Source: Candidatus Bilophila faecipullorum
GTDB taxonomy: Bacteria > Desulfobacterota > Desulfovibrionia > Desulfovibrionales > Desulfovibrionaceae
Assembly (NCBI GenBank): GCA_944326695.1
Contig: CALVEZ010000018.1
Coordinates: forward strand, 1-64,000
Length of the DNA stretch: 64,000 nucleotides
Reading direction: 5' to 3'
The notes below the pieces were generated by a model. The model worked only from the letters and a program-made list of their open reading frames with translations, had not been told where the DNA came from and did no database searches. Made by a program: the position numbers and the translations under genes. Numbering within the stretch: position 1 is the stretch's first letter; each line of letters begins with the position of its first letter. Shown one piece after another: positions 8,095 through 18,595 of the stretch.

Positions 8095-10911
8095 TTAGGA
8101 GGCGGGGTACTCCTTGCGCAGCGATTCCAGACGCTCATAAAGGCGGCATCCCAAATCCCACGGGGCTTGTCCGGAGGCGATCCCTTGCGCCTGTGCGTCC
8201 AGGGCAGCCTTGAGCTTCTCCGGCGTAACGGGGAGCGTGGCTACCCGTACGCCCACGGCCGCGTCTATGCCGTTCAGGATGGCCGCATGGCCCGCGCTTT
8301 GAAAACCTTCCGCGCAGCCCGTCGATCCGTGCGGCCCGTTCTCGCGGTACGTTTCATGGAACAATACCGTGAACGTATCAGGGACATCATTGCAGCGCGG
8401 AACGCCCGCTCCTCGTAGGCTTGCGTGTTTCTTCATATCCTCGTAGTTCTCGCTGAGAGCGAAGCCCACCGCGTGCGAGAAGCCGCCCCACGCCTGACCG
8501 AGGACCGCCTGACGGCTTCCAACCGTCCCGATGTCGGCCACGATGGTCGCCCCAAGCACACGCGTCTTGCCGGTAGCGGGCTCCACCTCCACCTCGGCCA
8601 TGAACAAGACGTAATTCTGGGCGATGGCCCCGTAGCCGTGCCCGGTATCGGGGTCTATGTCGGACCAGTCCTCCGCATGGACACCGCGATATCTTGTCGG
8701 GATGCCCGCATCGCGCATCTCCTGCCATGTGCGGTACGTTCCATCTTCCTTGCGCATGGCGGCAAGCAGTCTGGAGGCCGCGTCCAGCGTGGCCATGCCC
8801 GCGGCATGGTGCGAACGGCTGCCCGACGCCGATCCCGTATCGGGGCACAACCCGGTGTCGTTGCGAATCAGACGGATGGCTTCAGGCTTCAGGTCCAAAG
8901 GCCGCAGCGCCTCATGGACATGCAGGATGCTTCCGGTATCCGCCCCCTGCCCCACGTCCGCCCATGTGCTGTAGTGGGTAACGCTCCCGTCTTCGTTCAG
9001 TTCAAGGTCGACTTCGGCATGATCCGGCACTTTGGAGACATGGTAGCCGCCCCACGCAATGCCCACGCCGCGCCGCCTTTCCGCGGTGCTTTCCGCTCGG
9101 GCCGTTTCCAGGGCCTTGCGATAGTGCGGGCGCAACATATCCATCATCGCCCGCATGGGGTACTCCCGATAGGGGACCGAGGTCGAGCACGTTTCGCCCT
9201 CTGCCGCGACATTCAGATAGCGGAAGTCGAAAGGGTCCATCCCAATCTTTTTGGCGAGCATGTCCACAATCTGTTCGCTCGCCATATAAGCCTGCGGCGA
9301 GCCGAACGCCCGGAATGCCGTCCCGAAGTTGTTGTTGGTAAAGGCCGTGCGCACCAGCCCACGGATATTCGGGATGGAATAGGGATAGCCGAAAAAGCGG
9401 CACACCTTCGTCGTCAGCGCCCCCGCCATTTCGCTGTACGCCCCGTGATCGATCCCCGCGAGAAAATCCATCGCGGTCAGTCTGCCCGTGGCGTCGCAGG
9501 CGAGGCGGATGTTGGCGTACACGGGCGAGCGCTTGCCCGTCATGTGCTGATGTTCGGCGTAGCTGAGCACCAGAGAAACCGGGGCCTCAAGCGCCAGCGC
9601 GCAGGCCGCCGCCAACGCGGTATTGCCCGGCGACATGCTGTAGCCGAAACTCCCGCCCGCCGGGTTGCCCACAAGCCGCACCTTTTCCCCCGGCAGCCCG
9701 ATGGCCGACGCCATCTGCGCAATATTGCCGTATAAGTACTGCCCCTTGCAATGGACGGTCACGCCGCCGTCCTGCGGGTAGGCCTGCACCACGTCCGGCT
9801 CCACCGTCAAATGGGGCTGCCGGGACGTGGCGAAGCTGCCCACGGCCACATGTTCGGCGCGTTCCAAAAGCTCCCGCGTGTCCTTGCCTTTGTAGAGAGG
9901 CTGCTCCATGTAGACGTTGGGGGTGCCCTCATGAACCGGATACGCGCCTTCCCGGGCGGCCTCCATGAAACTCATGACCGCGGGAAGCGCCTCATACGCC
10001 ACCTGCACGCGTTCCGCCGCGGCCCGTGCCTGATGGCGCGTCCGCGCCGCGACGACGGCCACCACGTCCCCGTAACGGCGAACCACCTCACCGCAAATGA
10101 CCGGACGGTCCAGCCCGTCGCAACGGCTGTGCACGGTGCCCTGCGGGGCCACCAGCCGATTGGTCCCCTTCACGTCCTTGGCGGTGATCACCTTGACGAC
10201 GCCGGGCATGGCCAGCGCTTCCTCCATATCAATGGACCGTATCCGCGCATGAGCGCACTTCGCCAGCACAACGGCCAGATGCAGCGCGCCTTCCGGCATA
10301 CGGGCGGCGATGTCGGCTCCGAAATCGCACTGTCCCAGCACACGGGAAAGCGCCGTCGGTTTCGGGAAGTCCGAACCGTAGAGCCGCCCGTCCTCCGGCG
10401 GGGAAAAGGTGATGTCGTCCCGGGTCTTTTCCCCGCGCAGCACCGCTGCCGCCGCCATCACCGCGTCCACCACAGGCTTGTATCCAGTACAGCGGCAGAT
10501 GTTCCCATGCCGGGTGAACCATTCGCGGACTTCCGCCCGTGTGGGATTGGGGTTGCGCATGAGCAGCCCCTTGGCGGACATGATGAAGCCCGGCGAGCAG
10601 AACCCGCACTGCACGCCCGCATAGGTGATGAAGGCCTGTTGCAAGGGATGGAGGTTCTCCGGGGAACCAATCCCCTCGATGGTTTCCACGCGCGCGTATG
10701 CCCGTACATGCTTCATCTTTTTGACGCAGGACCGCGTCACCTCCCCGTCCAGCAAAAGCGTGCAGGCGCCGCACTGCCCCGTGCCGCAGCCGATTTTCGT
10801 CCCGGTGAGTCCGAGGCGGCGGACGACGTCGGCAAGGGAATCCTGTTCCGGATTGCAGAGGATGTCCCGGTCGACGCCGTTGATATTCAGGGTGATACGT
10901 TGAATGGCCAT
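8095..10911 (-). CDS. Mop-type molybdenum aldehyde oxidoreductase (xanthine oxidase family)
   Basis: A 938-residue protein that should oxidise aldehydes to carboxylic acids using two [2Fe-2S] clusters and a molybdopterin cofactor, without FAD. The plant-type ferredoxin domain has CGTGQCGACTLLLDG; the second iron-sulfur domain has QCGFCSPGF and CRCTGYKP. A long Mo-binding region runs to HGSTGCAEGFQSAG, whose Glu sits where the catalytic Glu lies in D. gigas Mop. Length and motif order match that enzyme (907 residues). The ATG at 10911 has GGAGG four bases ahead; an in-frame upstream extension is not supported. It lies downstream of a decayed TPP-enzyme gene and opposite an acyl-CoA ligase, suggesting aldehyde-to-acyl-CoA metabolism. 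Confidence 0.9.
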   Translation of the reverse strand: MAIQRITLNINGVDRDILCNPEQDSLADVVRRLGLTGTKIGCGTGQCGACTLLLDGEVTRSCVKKMKHVRAYARVETIEGIGSPENLHPLQQAFITYAGVQCGFCSPGFIMSAKGLLMRNPNPTRAEVREWFTRHGNICRCTGYKPVVDAVMAAAAVLRGEKTRDDITFSPPEDGRLYGSDFPKPTALSRVLGQCDFGADIAARMPEGALHLAVVLAKCAHARIRSIDMEEALAMPGVVKVITAKDVKGTNRLVAPQGTVHSRCDGLDRPVICGEVVRRYGDVVAVVAARTRHQARAAAERVQVAYEALPAVMSFMEAAREGAYPVHEGTPNVYMEQPLYKGKDTRELLERAEHVAVGSFATSRQPHLTVEPDVVQAYPQDGGVTVHCKGQYLYGNIAQMASAIGLPGEKVRLVGNPAGGSFGYSMSPGNTALAAACALALEAPVSLVLSYAEHQHMTGKRSPVYANIRLACDATGRLTAMDFLAGIDHGAYSEMAGALTTKVCRFFGYPYSIPNIRGLVRTAFTNNNFGTAFRAFGSPQAYMASEQIVDMLAKKIGMDPFDFRYLNVAAEGETCSTSVPYREYPMRAMMDMLRPHYRKALETARAESTAERRRGVGIAWGGYHVSKVPDHAEVDLELNEDGSVTHYSTWADVGQGADTGSILHVHEALRPLDLKPEAIRLIRNDTGLCPDTGSASGSRSHHAAGMATLDAASRLLAAMRKEDGTYRTWQEMRDAGIPTRYRGVHAEDWSDIDPDTGHGYGAIAQNYVLFMAEVEVEPATGKTRVLGATIVADIGTVGSRQAVLGQAWGGFSHAVGFALSENYEDMKKHASLRGAGVPRCNDVPDTFTVLFHETYRENGPHGSTGCAEGFQSAGHAAILNGIDAAVGVRVATLPVTPEKLKAALDAQAQGIASGQAPWDLGCRLYERLESLRKEYPAS

Positions 10912-11026
10912 GTTTCCTCCGAAGGAAAGGGTGAAGACCGGACAAGGCGGATCGCTCCCTGTCCCTCCCACAATGAGGAACGGAGGGCAATCCGCCTTGC
11001 GGACGGGCCGGCTGGTCCGGAAGGGG

Positions 11027-11636
11027 CTAGCGGCCCACGAAATCCGTGATCGGGGGGCAGTCGCAGGAGCACTTCACTTCGATGAGGACGGACGTTTCCG
11101 AAGCCCGGGCCTGCTCAAGGGCGGGCAAGAGCCCAACCGCCTCTTCCACGCGAATGCCCTTAAAGCCGCAGGCGCGGGCGAGCGCCACGTGATCGATGGG
11201 GGACATGTCCACCGAGGTGCTGTTCTTCCCATACCGCAGCTTTTCGGAACACTTCACATACCCAAGGACGCCGTTGTTCAGGACGATGAGCGTGACCTTG
11301 AGCCGGGAGCGCACGGCGACCTCCATTTCCGACCAGACGTGCGCAAAGCCGCCGTCGCCCGTCACGCAGTAGATCGGGGCCTCCGGCTCGGCGACCGCCG
11401 CGCCGAGCGCCATCGGCAAGCCCCAGCCGAGCCCGGCCATGCCGCGCGGCGTGATGAAGCGCATCCCGCTGCGCAGCGACACGAGGTTGGTGGTGGCCCA
11501 GATGGAGGAAAAGCTCGCGTCCGCCACGACGATGCTGTCCGGCGTCAGTACCTCCTGCAGGGCCGCCATGACCGGCGCACGCCGAGGAAAGGTAGACGCC
11601 GCCAGCGACGATCACCAGGTTGCGGCTGGACAGCAT
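11027..11636 (-). pseudogene. Remnant of a TPP-dependent enzyme (acetolactate synthase/decarboxylase type)
   Basis: The last 180 codons (11569-11027) encode an intact C-terminal TPP-binding domain with GDGGF, then 20-odd residues and LNNG, typical of 2-oxoacid decarboxylases and acetolactate synthase-like proteins. Upstream, in another frame, lies SSRNLVIVAGGVYLSSA, the start of the central domain of such enzymes. So about 150-200 codons of the middle domain are missing with a frameshift near 11580, and the whole N-terminal domain is gone before 11636. Intact relatives have about 550 residues. It would have supplied aldehydes to the oxidoreductase downstream. Confidence 0.78.
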
Positions 11637-11788
11637 TCGTAACGGGGGAAAACCATCAACGTTTCCATTCCCGTGGGAACGGCCCGCCTCTCCCGGGAGA
11701 AACGCATTCCCTCCCGCGGCAAAAAACGCTAGAAGGGGAGCGGGCCGCCCATCGCTCGTGGCCCGACCGCCAACTCCGGGGAGATGCC

Positions 11789-14212
11789 ATGAATCTGACC
11801 GTCGAATACGAGCCGATTGCCGAACTGTTCCGCAATGCCCATGCCGAGGGACGCCGCTTCCTCTACGAATACGAAGTCTACCGCCTGCTCGGTCTTTCCG
11901 GGTCCGAAACGCCGCCCAAGTGCGTTTTCATACCGCGCAACGCCAAACCCGCCGAAGAGGAGATCATGTCCCTGCCCGGCGAAAAGGCTGTGCTCAAGAT
12001 CGTCTCCCCGACCATCATCCACAAAACGGAGGTGGGGGGCGTGCGCATCGTGCCGAAGACGCCGGAAAAAGTGCGCTCCGCCGTGCGCCGGATGCTCTCG
12101 GAAGTCCCCGAGCGCTATGCGGAATGGATTGAACGTTCCCCCTCCGCCGCCCCGGAATCCTACCGCGGGCTTTCCGGCGCGGCCCTCCAGAACGCCATCG
12201 CCGCCGATCTCAAGGGCGTCCTGCAGGTCCAGTTCATGCCTCCCGACTCCTCGTCCTTCGGCAACGAGCTGATCGTGGGCCTGCGCCGCACCCGCGAATT
12301 CGGCATGGTCATCAGCGCCGGGCTCGGCGGCACGGACACCGAGCTCTACGCCGCCCGGTTCCGCAAGGGGCAGGCCATCGTCGCCGCGCTCACGGAAATG
12401 ACCGACGGCGACGCCTTTTTCGAGCTTTTCCGCAAAACCGTCTCCTACAGGAAACTGGCCGGACTCACTCGCGGCCAGCGCCGCATCATCACCGACGAGC
12501 AGCTCATCGAATGCTTTGAGTCCTTCATCCGCATGGGCAACCATTTTTCTCCCTCCAACCCGGACGCCCCCTTCATCATCGAAGAGCTGGAAATCAACCC
12601 CTTCACCTTTACCGATTATCTTATGGTGCCGCTGGACGGCATGTGCCGCTTCTCGCTTCCCGGCGACCGCGCGCCAGGACGCCCCATCCACAAGATAGAC
12701 AACCTCCTCCACCCCCGCTCCATCGGCATCGTGGGCGTCTCCGCCAAGCGCCGCAACTTCGGGCGCATCATCCTCGAAAACATCATCGATTCGGGCTTTG
12801 ACCGCAAGAATCTGGTGATCCTGCGCGAAGGCGGCGAGGATGAAAGCGGCGTGCGCTGCGTGCCTTCCCTCGGGGAACTCAAGGAGCCCCTTGATCTGTT
12901 CATCGTGGCCATAGGCGCGGAACAGGTCCCCGCGCTCGTGGACGAAATTCTGGAACGCGACGCCGCGCGCAGCGTGCTGCTCATCCCGGGCGGCCTCGGG
13001 GAAACCCCGGAAAGCCGCGACATGGCCGCCCGCATGATCGCACGCATCAACGAAGCCCATGCCAGCCTCGCCTCCGGCGGCGACGGCGGCCCGATCTTCC
13101 TCGGGGCAAACTGCATGGGCGTCATCTCGCGGCCCGGCAAGTTCGACACGTGGTTCATCCCCGCCGCCAAGATGCCGGATTATCGGCAATATCCCTGCCG
13201 CCGTACGGCCATCGTCAGCCAGAGCGGGGCCTTTCTGCTGAGCCGCTTCAGCAAGAATCCCGAAATGAGCCCCTCCTATCTCGTCTCGATGGGCAACCAG
13301 ACGGACCTGACGCTCGGGGACATGATGCGCCATTTCATGAACGAGGACGGCATCGACGTCATCGCGGTCTATGCCGAGGGCTTCAAGGACCTTGACGGCC
13401 TCCACTTCGCGCAGGCGGTGCGCGAAGCCGTGCGCCGCGACAAGCAGGTCGTCTTCTACAAGGCGGGCCGCACGCCGGAGGGCAAGAACGCCACCAGCGG
13501 CCATACGGCTTCGCTGGCGGGCGACTATATGGTCTGCGAAACCTGCATCCGGCAGGCGGGGGCTATGATGGCCCGCAGCATTACGGAATTTCAGGACCTT
13601 ATCCTGCTGGCGGAAACGTTCAGCAAGGCCGCCATCCGAGGAAAGCGCCTCGCGGCGGTAAGCGGGTCCGGCTTTGAAGCCGTGGGCATGGCCGATTCCA
13701 TCCATTCCGACGAATACAGCCTTTCGCTCGGCACCTACTCGGAAGGGACCCGCGCCGCCCTCAAGGAAATCATCGCCGCCAAGGGGCTTGAGCGGCTGGT
13801 GCCCGTGGCCAACCCTCTGGACATCAACCCCGCCGCCACCGACGAAGTCCACGCGCGCGTCGCGGAAATCATGCTGGCCGACGAAAACATCGACGCCGTG
13901 ATCATCGGCCTTGATCCCCTTTCCCCGGTGACGCATTCCCTTGCGGAAACGGATGTCGACGCCTTCCGTATGGACGCCCCGGACGGTATCCTCAATCTGC
14001 TGCCCTCGATCCGCAACGAAAGCGGCAAGCCGCTGGTGGCGGTCATGGACGGCGGGGAAGCCTTCGAGCCCCTGCGCCGCGCCCTCCGCGAATGCGGCAT
14101 CCCCGTCTTCCCCGTTTGTGACCGGGCCGTGGCCGCCCTCGCCATCTACATGGAATCGCGTCTGGCGGGCGAGGGGCTGAAACACGCCGTCTACGCCTGC
14201 GCCCTCCAATAG
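11789..14212 (+). CDS. Acetate-CoA ligase (ADP-forming)-like protein, ATP-grasp first
   Basis: 807 residues. An N-terminal ATP-grasp domain (about 1-230; KAVLKIVSPTIIHKTEVGGV) is followed by a CoA-binding Rossmann domain (about 255-370; SIGIVGVSAKRRNFGR) and succinyl-CoA-ligase-like domains with SGAFLLSR and a His-bearing GHTASLAGDY phosphotransfer loop. It would interconvert acyl-CoA plus ADP and free acid plus ATP. GGGGAG precedes the ATG at 11789. It is transcribed away from the aldehyde oxidoreductase, so the two may share regulation from 11637-11788. Substrate range is not determinable; acetate and branched or aromatic acids are all possible. Confidence 0.86.
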   Translation: MNLTVEYEPIAELFRNAHAEGRRFLYEYEVYRLLGLSGSETPPKCVFIPRNAKPAEEEIMSLPGEKAVLKIVSPTIIHKTEVGGVRIVPKTPEKVRSAVRRMLSEVPERYAEWIERSPSAAPESYRGLSGAALQNAIAADLKGVLQVQFMPPDSSSFGNELIVGLRRTREFGMVISAGLGGTDTELYAARFRKGQAIVAALTEMTDGDAFFELFRKTVSYRKLAGLTRGQRRIITDEQLIECFESFIRMGNHFSPSNPDAPFIIEELEINPFTFTDYLMVPLDGMCRFSLPGDRAPGRPIHKIDNLLHPRSIGIVGVSAKRRNFGRIILENIIDSGFDRKNLVILREGGEDESGVRCVPSLGELKEPLDLFIVAIGAEQVPALVDEILERDAARSVLLIPGGLGETPESRDMAARMIARINEAHASLASGGDGGPIFLGANCMGVISRPGKFDTWFIPAAKMPDYRQYPCRRTAIVSQSGAFLLSRFSKNPEMSPSYLVSMGNQTDLTLGDMMRHFMNEDGIDVIAVYAEGFKDLDGLHFAQAVREAVRRDKQVVFYKAGRTPEGKNATSGHTASLAGDYMVCETCIRQAGAMMARSITEFQDLILLAETFSKAAIRGKRLAAVSGSGFEAVGMADSIHSDEYSLSLGTYSEGTRAALKEIIAAKGLERLVPVANPLDINPAATDEVHARVAEIMLADENIDAVIIGLDPLSPVTHSLAETDVDAFRMDAPDGILNLLPSIRNESGKPLVAVMDGGEAFEPLRRALRECGIPVFPVCDRAVAALAIYMESRLAGEGLKHAVYACALQ

Positions 14213-14246
14213 GCGCAGGGAAGGCGGATACCCATCAAAAACAGGC

Positions 14247-14273
14247 GGCGCGGCGGATTCTCTCCGCCGCGCC
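14247..14273 (+). terminator. Terminator after the acyl-CoA ligase gene
   Basis: An 11-bp perfect GC stem (GGCGCGGCGGA and its complement) with loop TTCTC, followed by ACGTTTT, 34 bases after the stop codon. Confidence 0.8.
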
Positions 14274-14373
14274 ACGTTTTGAGGACGCCGTATCCGGGGT
14301 ATGGCTGCGATACACGGCGGGCTCCGACCGCTTTCCCATACAAAGAAGGGCCGCTCCATCGGAGAGGCCCACA

Positions 14374-14443
14374 ACATCAGGCTGGAAACGGTTCTACAGC
14401 GGCAGGGAGAACATCAGGCGGGAGACAGCTCTACAGAGGCCGG
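14374..14443. repeat. Two imperfect 33-bp direct repeats
   Basis: The 33 bases from 14374 (starting ACATCAGGCTGGAAACGG) recur 37 bp downstream at 14411 with a handful of mismatches. They lie in the 433-bp gap between the acyl-CoA ligase and the cytochrome gene, where no gene is seen. They may be operator sites or a small tandem duplication. Confidence 0.5.
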
Positions 14444-14645
14444 GACGGGGGCCGCCTCCCCTGCCCTTTTGCACCCTCTGCGGCCCTGTTCCTGAGCAAC
14501 CTGGGGGCCACCTGCGGCTCTTGCCCCGCTCACGGCCCGCGCCGGATGCCGGGGCAACCCCGGCCTTTCCCCATGCGGGGGCCTTTCTATCATGGATTCG
14601 GAGAGGGCGCCTCATGTAGGCTGCGGCCAGACCAAGGAGATGCCC

Positions 14646-15236
14646 ATGTCCGCACTTGCCTTCCTTCGCCGCCAGCCCGCCCTGTTCCGGCGCTTCCTCG
14701 GCTTCTTTCAGCCCCCCTACGTGCGCTTCCTGCACGCGCTGGTCGCCGTCCTTGTCATCCTGCAAATCCTGAGCAGTTCCGCCATGCACATGGTGGCCGG
14801 GCACTTCGCCCCGGGGCCGGGCACGTGGCTGGCCTCGCGGTACCATCTGGGGGCGGGGCTCGCAACGGTGCTCTTCAGCCTGCTCCTTGCCGCAGCCACC
14901 CTGACCCGCCACGGCCTGCGCCATTTCTTCCCCTACCTCTGGGGCGACACGGACCAGCTCAAAAAGGACGTACTCGCCAGCCTGCGCCTCAACATGGTCC
15001 CGCCGCGCCCGCGCGGGCTGGCGGCAGCCGTACAGGGCCTCGGCCTCGGCGCGCTGCTGCTCACCGTGCTTTCAGGCCTCCTGTGGTTCATCCTCTGGCG
15101 GCACGGCTCGGACTTTTCCCGCGCCGCCCTTATCGTACACAAGGGCGTTGCCCCGCTCATGGCCGTCTATCTGATCGGACACGGGGGCATGGCGCTCCTC
15201 CACTTCGCGGTCTGGCAGCGCAAGACCCGGCCTTAA
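14646..15236 (+). CDS. b-type cytochrome-like membrane protein
   Basis: 196 residues with four predicted membrane helices (about 28-48, 68-88, 125-148, 160-185). Histidines at helix ends ([44 protein letters not shown]) suit bis-His haem b ligation as in the cytochrome b561/hydrogenase cytochrome b group. AAGGAG precedes the ATG by six bases. It could pass electrons between quinol and a periplasmic partner, but no partner gene is adjacent. Its last bases overlap, tail to tail, the end of the zraR-like gene. Membrane topology is clear; haem binding is inferred. Confidence 0.65.
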   Translation: MSALAFLRRQPALFRRFLGFFQPPYVRFLHALVAVLVILQILSSSAMHMVAGHFAPGPGTWLASRYHLGAGLATVLFSLLLAAATLTRHGLRHFFPYLWGDTDQLKKDVLASLRLNMVPPRPRGLAAAVQGLGLGALLLTVLSGLLWFILWRHGSDFSRAALIVHKGVAPLMAVYLIGHGGMALLHFAVWQRKTRP

Positions 15237-16585
15237 TCCCCTTCCTGACCGTAGCGTTTCAGCTTGGTATGCAGGGTTTTGCGGGAAATCCCCAGCCGTT
15301 TGGCGGCCTCGCTCTTGTTGTCGCCCACGCAGTCGAGCATCCGCAGGATCGCCTCGCGCTCCACTTCCTCAAGCGTCGCGCCCTCCAAGGGAGAAAAAGA
15401 CGTTTCCTCCGCCCGTTCCGCCGCCTGCGTCACCGCCAGAGGCAGTTCGCGCTCGGAAATATAGCTCCCGAAGAGCAGGACGACGGCGCGCTCAATGGCG
15501 TTCTCAAGCTCGCGCACGTTCCCGGGCCACGGGTATTTGACGAGCATGTCCATCGCCCGCGGGGTGAAGCCCTTGACGTCCTTGCGGTTGCGTTCCCCGA
15601 AAATCCGAAGGAAGTGTTCGGCAAGCAGGGGGATGTCCTCCCGGCGCTCCTGAAGGGACGGGACTTGCAGGCTCACCACGTTGAGGCGGTAATACAAATC
15701 CTCGCGGAAACGCCCGGCGGCCACCTCCGCGAGCAGGTCGCGGTTCGTCGCCGCCACGAGGCGTACGTCCACCTTGAGCGTGGCGTCGCCGCCCACGCGC
15801 TGGATTTCCCGCTGCTGGATGGCCCGCAGGAGCTTCACCTGCATGAGCAGGGAAATTTCCCCGATTTCATCCAGAAAGAGCGTGCCGCCGTCGGCCTGCA
15901 AAAAACGGCCGTCCCGCCGTCGATCCGCGCCGGTGAACGCGCCCTTTTCATGGCCGAAGAGTTCGGATTCCAGCAGATTCTCGCTGAGGGCCGCGCAGTT
16001 CACCGCCACCCACGGGCCGTTTTTGCGGCGGCTCTGCCGATGAATGGCGCGCGCCACCAGTTCCTTGCCCGTGCCGGACTTGCCGGTGATGAGCACCGTG
16101 GCCTCGGAAGGCGCGACCGTATGGATCATTTCGAGCATCCGCCGGATGGCCGGGCTCTCGCCCACGATGCCCTCCACCGGGGCGGGCGCGCCCGCCTCCT
16201 GCCGCCCCCGCTCCCTGTGTTCCAGCGTTTTGGTCAGCGTGTCCTTGAGCAGATCGAAGTCCAGCGGCTTGATGAGGTAGTCCACCGCCCCGGACTTCAT
16301 GGCCTCGACAGCCGACTCCACGGCGGAATAGGCGGTCATGAGCACCACCGGCACGGCGGGGTTATAGGTGCGTATGGCCTTGAGCGCCGTGATCCCGTCC
16401 ATGTCCGGCATACGGATGTCCATAAGCACGGCGTCGAAAGGCCGCTCGGCCACCCGCTCCACCGCCTCCCTGCCGTCGGCGGCGGACGTCACGCCAAAGC
16501 CCCAGCGCGCCAGCAGCGCCTCAAGCATCCCCCGATGGCCGGGATCGTCATCCACAACCAGAACTGTCCGCAACGTATCCACCAT
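15233..16585 (-). CDS. zraR: Sigma-54-dependent response regulator, ZraR/NtrC family
   Basis: 450 residues. The receiver domain has acidic VVDDD, phospho-acceptor Asp in [12 protein letters not shown] and Lys in LIKPLDF. The AAA+ domain has Walker A GKSGTGKE, the sigma-54 contact GAFTGA, Walker [12 protein letters not shown] and an arginine-finger region. It ends in a Fis-type HTH ([20 protein letters not shown]). The ATG at 16585 begins [14 protein letters not shown]; upstream in-frame codons lack conservation. It lies 270 bp downstream of its sensor kinase, and the sigma-54 promoter at 18861 upstream of the zraP-like gene is its obvious target. The gap 16586-16855 shows nothing coding. Confidence 0.9.
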   Translation of the reverse strand: MVDTLRTVLVVDDDPGHRGMLEALLARWGFGVTSAADGREAVERVAERPFDAVLMDIRMPDMDGITALKAIRTYNPAVPVVLMTAYSAVESAVEAMKSGAVDYLIKPLDFDLLKDTLTKTLEHRERGRQEAGAPAPVEGIVGESPAIRRMLEMIHTVAPSEATVLITGKSGTGKELVARAIHRQSRRKNGPWVAVNCAALSENLLESELFGHEKGAFTGADRRRDGRFLQADGGTLFLDEIGEISLLMQVKLLRAIQQREIQRVGGDATLKVDVRLVAATNRDLLAEVAAGRFREDLYYRLNVVSLQVPSLQERREDIPLLAEHFLRIFGERNRKDVKGFTPRAMDMLVKYPWPGNVRELENAIERAVVLLFGSYISERELPLAVTQAAERAEETSFSPLEGATLEEVEREAILRMLDCVGDNKSEAAKRLGISRKTLHTKLKRYGQEGD

Positions 16586-16855
16586 ACATCCTTTTCTCCT
16601 CTGTCTGACGCCCATGCGGGAAGGGGGCGACCCGAGGAAAAGCCGCATCCGCGCTTCATTATCATTCGTGGGGGCGATCCCGCTTCCCCCGCCCCGCCTG
16701 AACCCTCATGCCAAGGCCGCCCGCAAAAAGCCCCTTAACCCATCAGGCATTGACCCGTAAGGCACGGCGAAGGCGAAAAGGCCACCCTTGGGATGTCCCT
16801 TTCCCCTCCTGCCGCGCGACCCTGAGAAAACAAGGCGTCGGGCTTCATGAGGGCT

Positions 16856-18595
16856 CTACGCCACGCTGAAGGGGAAGCGCAGCAGAAAAACGGTGCCTTC
16901 CCCGGGCGTGCTGGCCGCCTCGATGGTCCCCTCGTGGGCCTCCACGATCTTGTGGACGATGGACAGGCCGAGGCCCGTGCCGCTGGCCTTGGTGGTAAAG
17001 TAGGGGCTGAAGATGTCCGCCAGCCGTTCCGGGGCGATGCCGCAGCCCGTGTCCGCGACTTCCAGCAGGAGTTCCGAGCCCTCCGCCCGTCCGCGTACCC
17101 GGAGCATACCGCCATCGGGCATGGCCTGTACAGCGTTCAGGAAAAGATTGAGCAGCACCTGCGTCATGCGGTCACGGTCCAGCCGCACGATCAGGGGAGG
17201 CTTGGGCAGATCGGCTTCGAAACGCACGCCCCGGGCTTCCATGTCCGGGCCAATCATGCCGCGCGCCCGCTCCACCACCTCGTCGAGGGGTACGTCGCTG
17301 AGGTTGAGGGCGTCGGGGCGGGCGAAATCGAGAAGGTCGCCCACCACCTTGTCCAGCCGCAAGACCTCCTGCGTCATGATGCCCGCCATGCGGCTTTCCT
17401 CGCTTTCTCTGGGGCTCGCCTCCATGAAGAAGCGGGCCAGCCCCTTGATCGCGCTCAGAGGGTTGCGGACCTCATGGGCGATGCCCGCCGCCATGTTGCC
17501 GAGGGCCACCAGCCGGTCCCGCCGCCGCAGTTCGCTTTGCAGACGCCGGATTTCCCCCAGATCGCGCATGATGATCGCCGTGCCGATGGCCTCCCCTTCC
17601 TCGGTGACGATGCGCGAGGCGCTGATCGCCAGCGGCACCCGGCGTTTCTCCCCGAACGTGCACCATGCCTCCTGCTCGCGGGCCTCGCCTTGCGTTTCGA
17701 CCACGCGCCAGACGCCGGGCAGCAGCTCACGGATGTCCCGGCCCGCCGCCTCGCGCCCGATGCCGGTGATTTCCCGCGCCGCCGGGTTGGCCGAGGTGAT
17801 CCGGCCCCCCATGTCCGTGGCAATGATGCCCACGGGCAGGGTCCGCACGATTTCCGAGGAAAAGGCCGTGGTTTCCTGCACGACCTTGCGCGAGCGCCGG
17901 TAATTGGCGAGCAGGAAGAGGGTAAAGCCGCCGACCACGCCCACGAAAATCAAAATGGCGAACATGACCGCCATATGCCTTTCGTCGGCGGCCCGGGCCT
18001 CCTCCAGAGGGGAGAGATCGTAATCCACAAAGATGAACAGGGACGCGCCCTCCGCCACCTTTGCCTCAAGCAGCCCGCACGAACCGCCCATGCTGCGCAT
18101 CCGATGGCCGCCGTGCCGCCGCGCTTCAGCCTGCGGCAGGAAAAAACGCTTGTAGACCTGAAAAACACGCGCCCCGTCCGGCTGTTCGGCCATGTCCCAC
18201 TTGGCGCGGCGGCCCGGATCAAGCCGGGCCAGCGCCTCGGGGGAGAGAAAGGCCGTGCCGACGAGCGCCTTGTCCGCGGCCATGAGCACCTTGCCGTCCC
18301 GGTCCGTGACGACAAGCGAGGCGATGTCCGGCTGCGCGCCCACCTTATGGATGAGGTCGCGCAGCACCTCGTCGGACCAATGGTAGCCCATGCCCGTGCG
18401 CAGGGCGCCTTCCAGAGCGCTGATGAGCGCCGAACCCTTTTCCAGCGTCAATTGCGTGGTGAAGTCGGTTTCGCGCTTGGCGTTATGCAGGCCGAAAACG
18501 ACGACGAGCGCCGAAAACAGCAGGGCGCACACCATGACGAGCCACGGGAACAGGGAAACCCAACGGGGCATTTTCTTGAGTGGGGAGGTCTGCAC
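16856..18595 (-). CDS. zraS: Membrane sensor histidine kinase, ZraS-like
   Basis: 579 residues. TM1 (about 15-35), a periplasmic sensor of about 170 residues that includes His/Met-rich RRHGGHRMRSMGG, and TM2 (about 205-230) come first. A PAS domain (about 245-350), a HisKA domain with the phosphorylated His in GIAHEVRNPL, and a HATPase with N-box NLFLNAVQ, G1 DTGCGIAP and G2 GTGLGLSIVHK follow. A GTG start at 18595 with AAAGGA just upstream is chosen; the reading frame extends further only with TTG. It should sense envelope or metal stress and phosphorylate the adjacent regulator. The ligand is not shown by the sequence. Confidence 0.88.
   Translation of the reverse strand: MQTSPLKKMPRWVSLFPWLVMVCALLFSALVVVFGLHNAKRETDFTTQLTLEKGSALISALEGALRTGMGYHWSDEVLRDLIHKVGAQPDIASLVVTDRDGKVLMAADKALVGTAFLSPEALARLDPGRRAKWDMAEQPDGARVFQVYKRFFLPQAEARRHGGHRMRSMGGSCGLLEAKVAEGASLFIFVDYDLSPLEEARAADERHMAVMFAILIFVGVVGGFTLFLLANYRRSRKVVQETTAFSSEIVRTLPVGIIATDMGGRITSANPAAREITGIGREAAGRDIRELLPGVWRVVETQGEAREQEAWCTFGEKRRVPLAISASRIVTEEGEAIGTAIIMRDLGEIRRLQSELRRRDRLVALGNMAAGIAHEVRNPLSAIKGLARFFMEASPRESEESRMAGIMTQEVLRLDKVVGDLLDFARPDALNLSDVPLDEVVERARGMIGPDMEARGVRFEADLPKPPLIVRLDRDRMTQVLLNLFLNAVQAMPDGGMLRVRGRAEGSELLLEVADTGCGIAPERLADIFSPYFTTKASGTGLGLSIVHKIVEAHEGTIEAASTPGEGTVFLLRFPFSVA

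Noticed and set aside
11729-14377. Leftward open frame of 882 codons
   Set aside because: It lies opposite the acyl-CoA ligase gene; high GC keeps the reverse frame open, and its product is low-complexity and rich in His, Gly and Arg.
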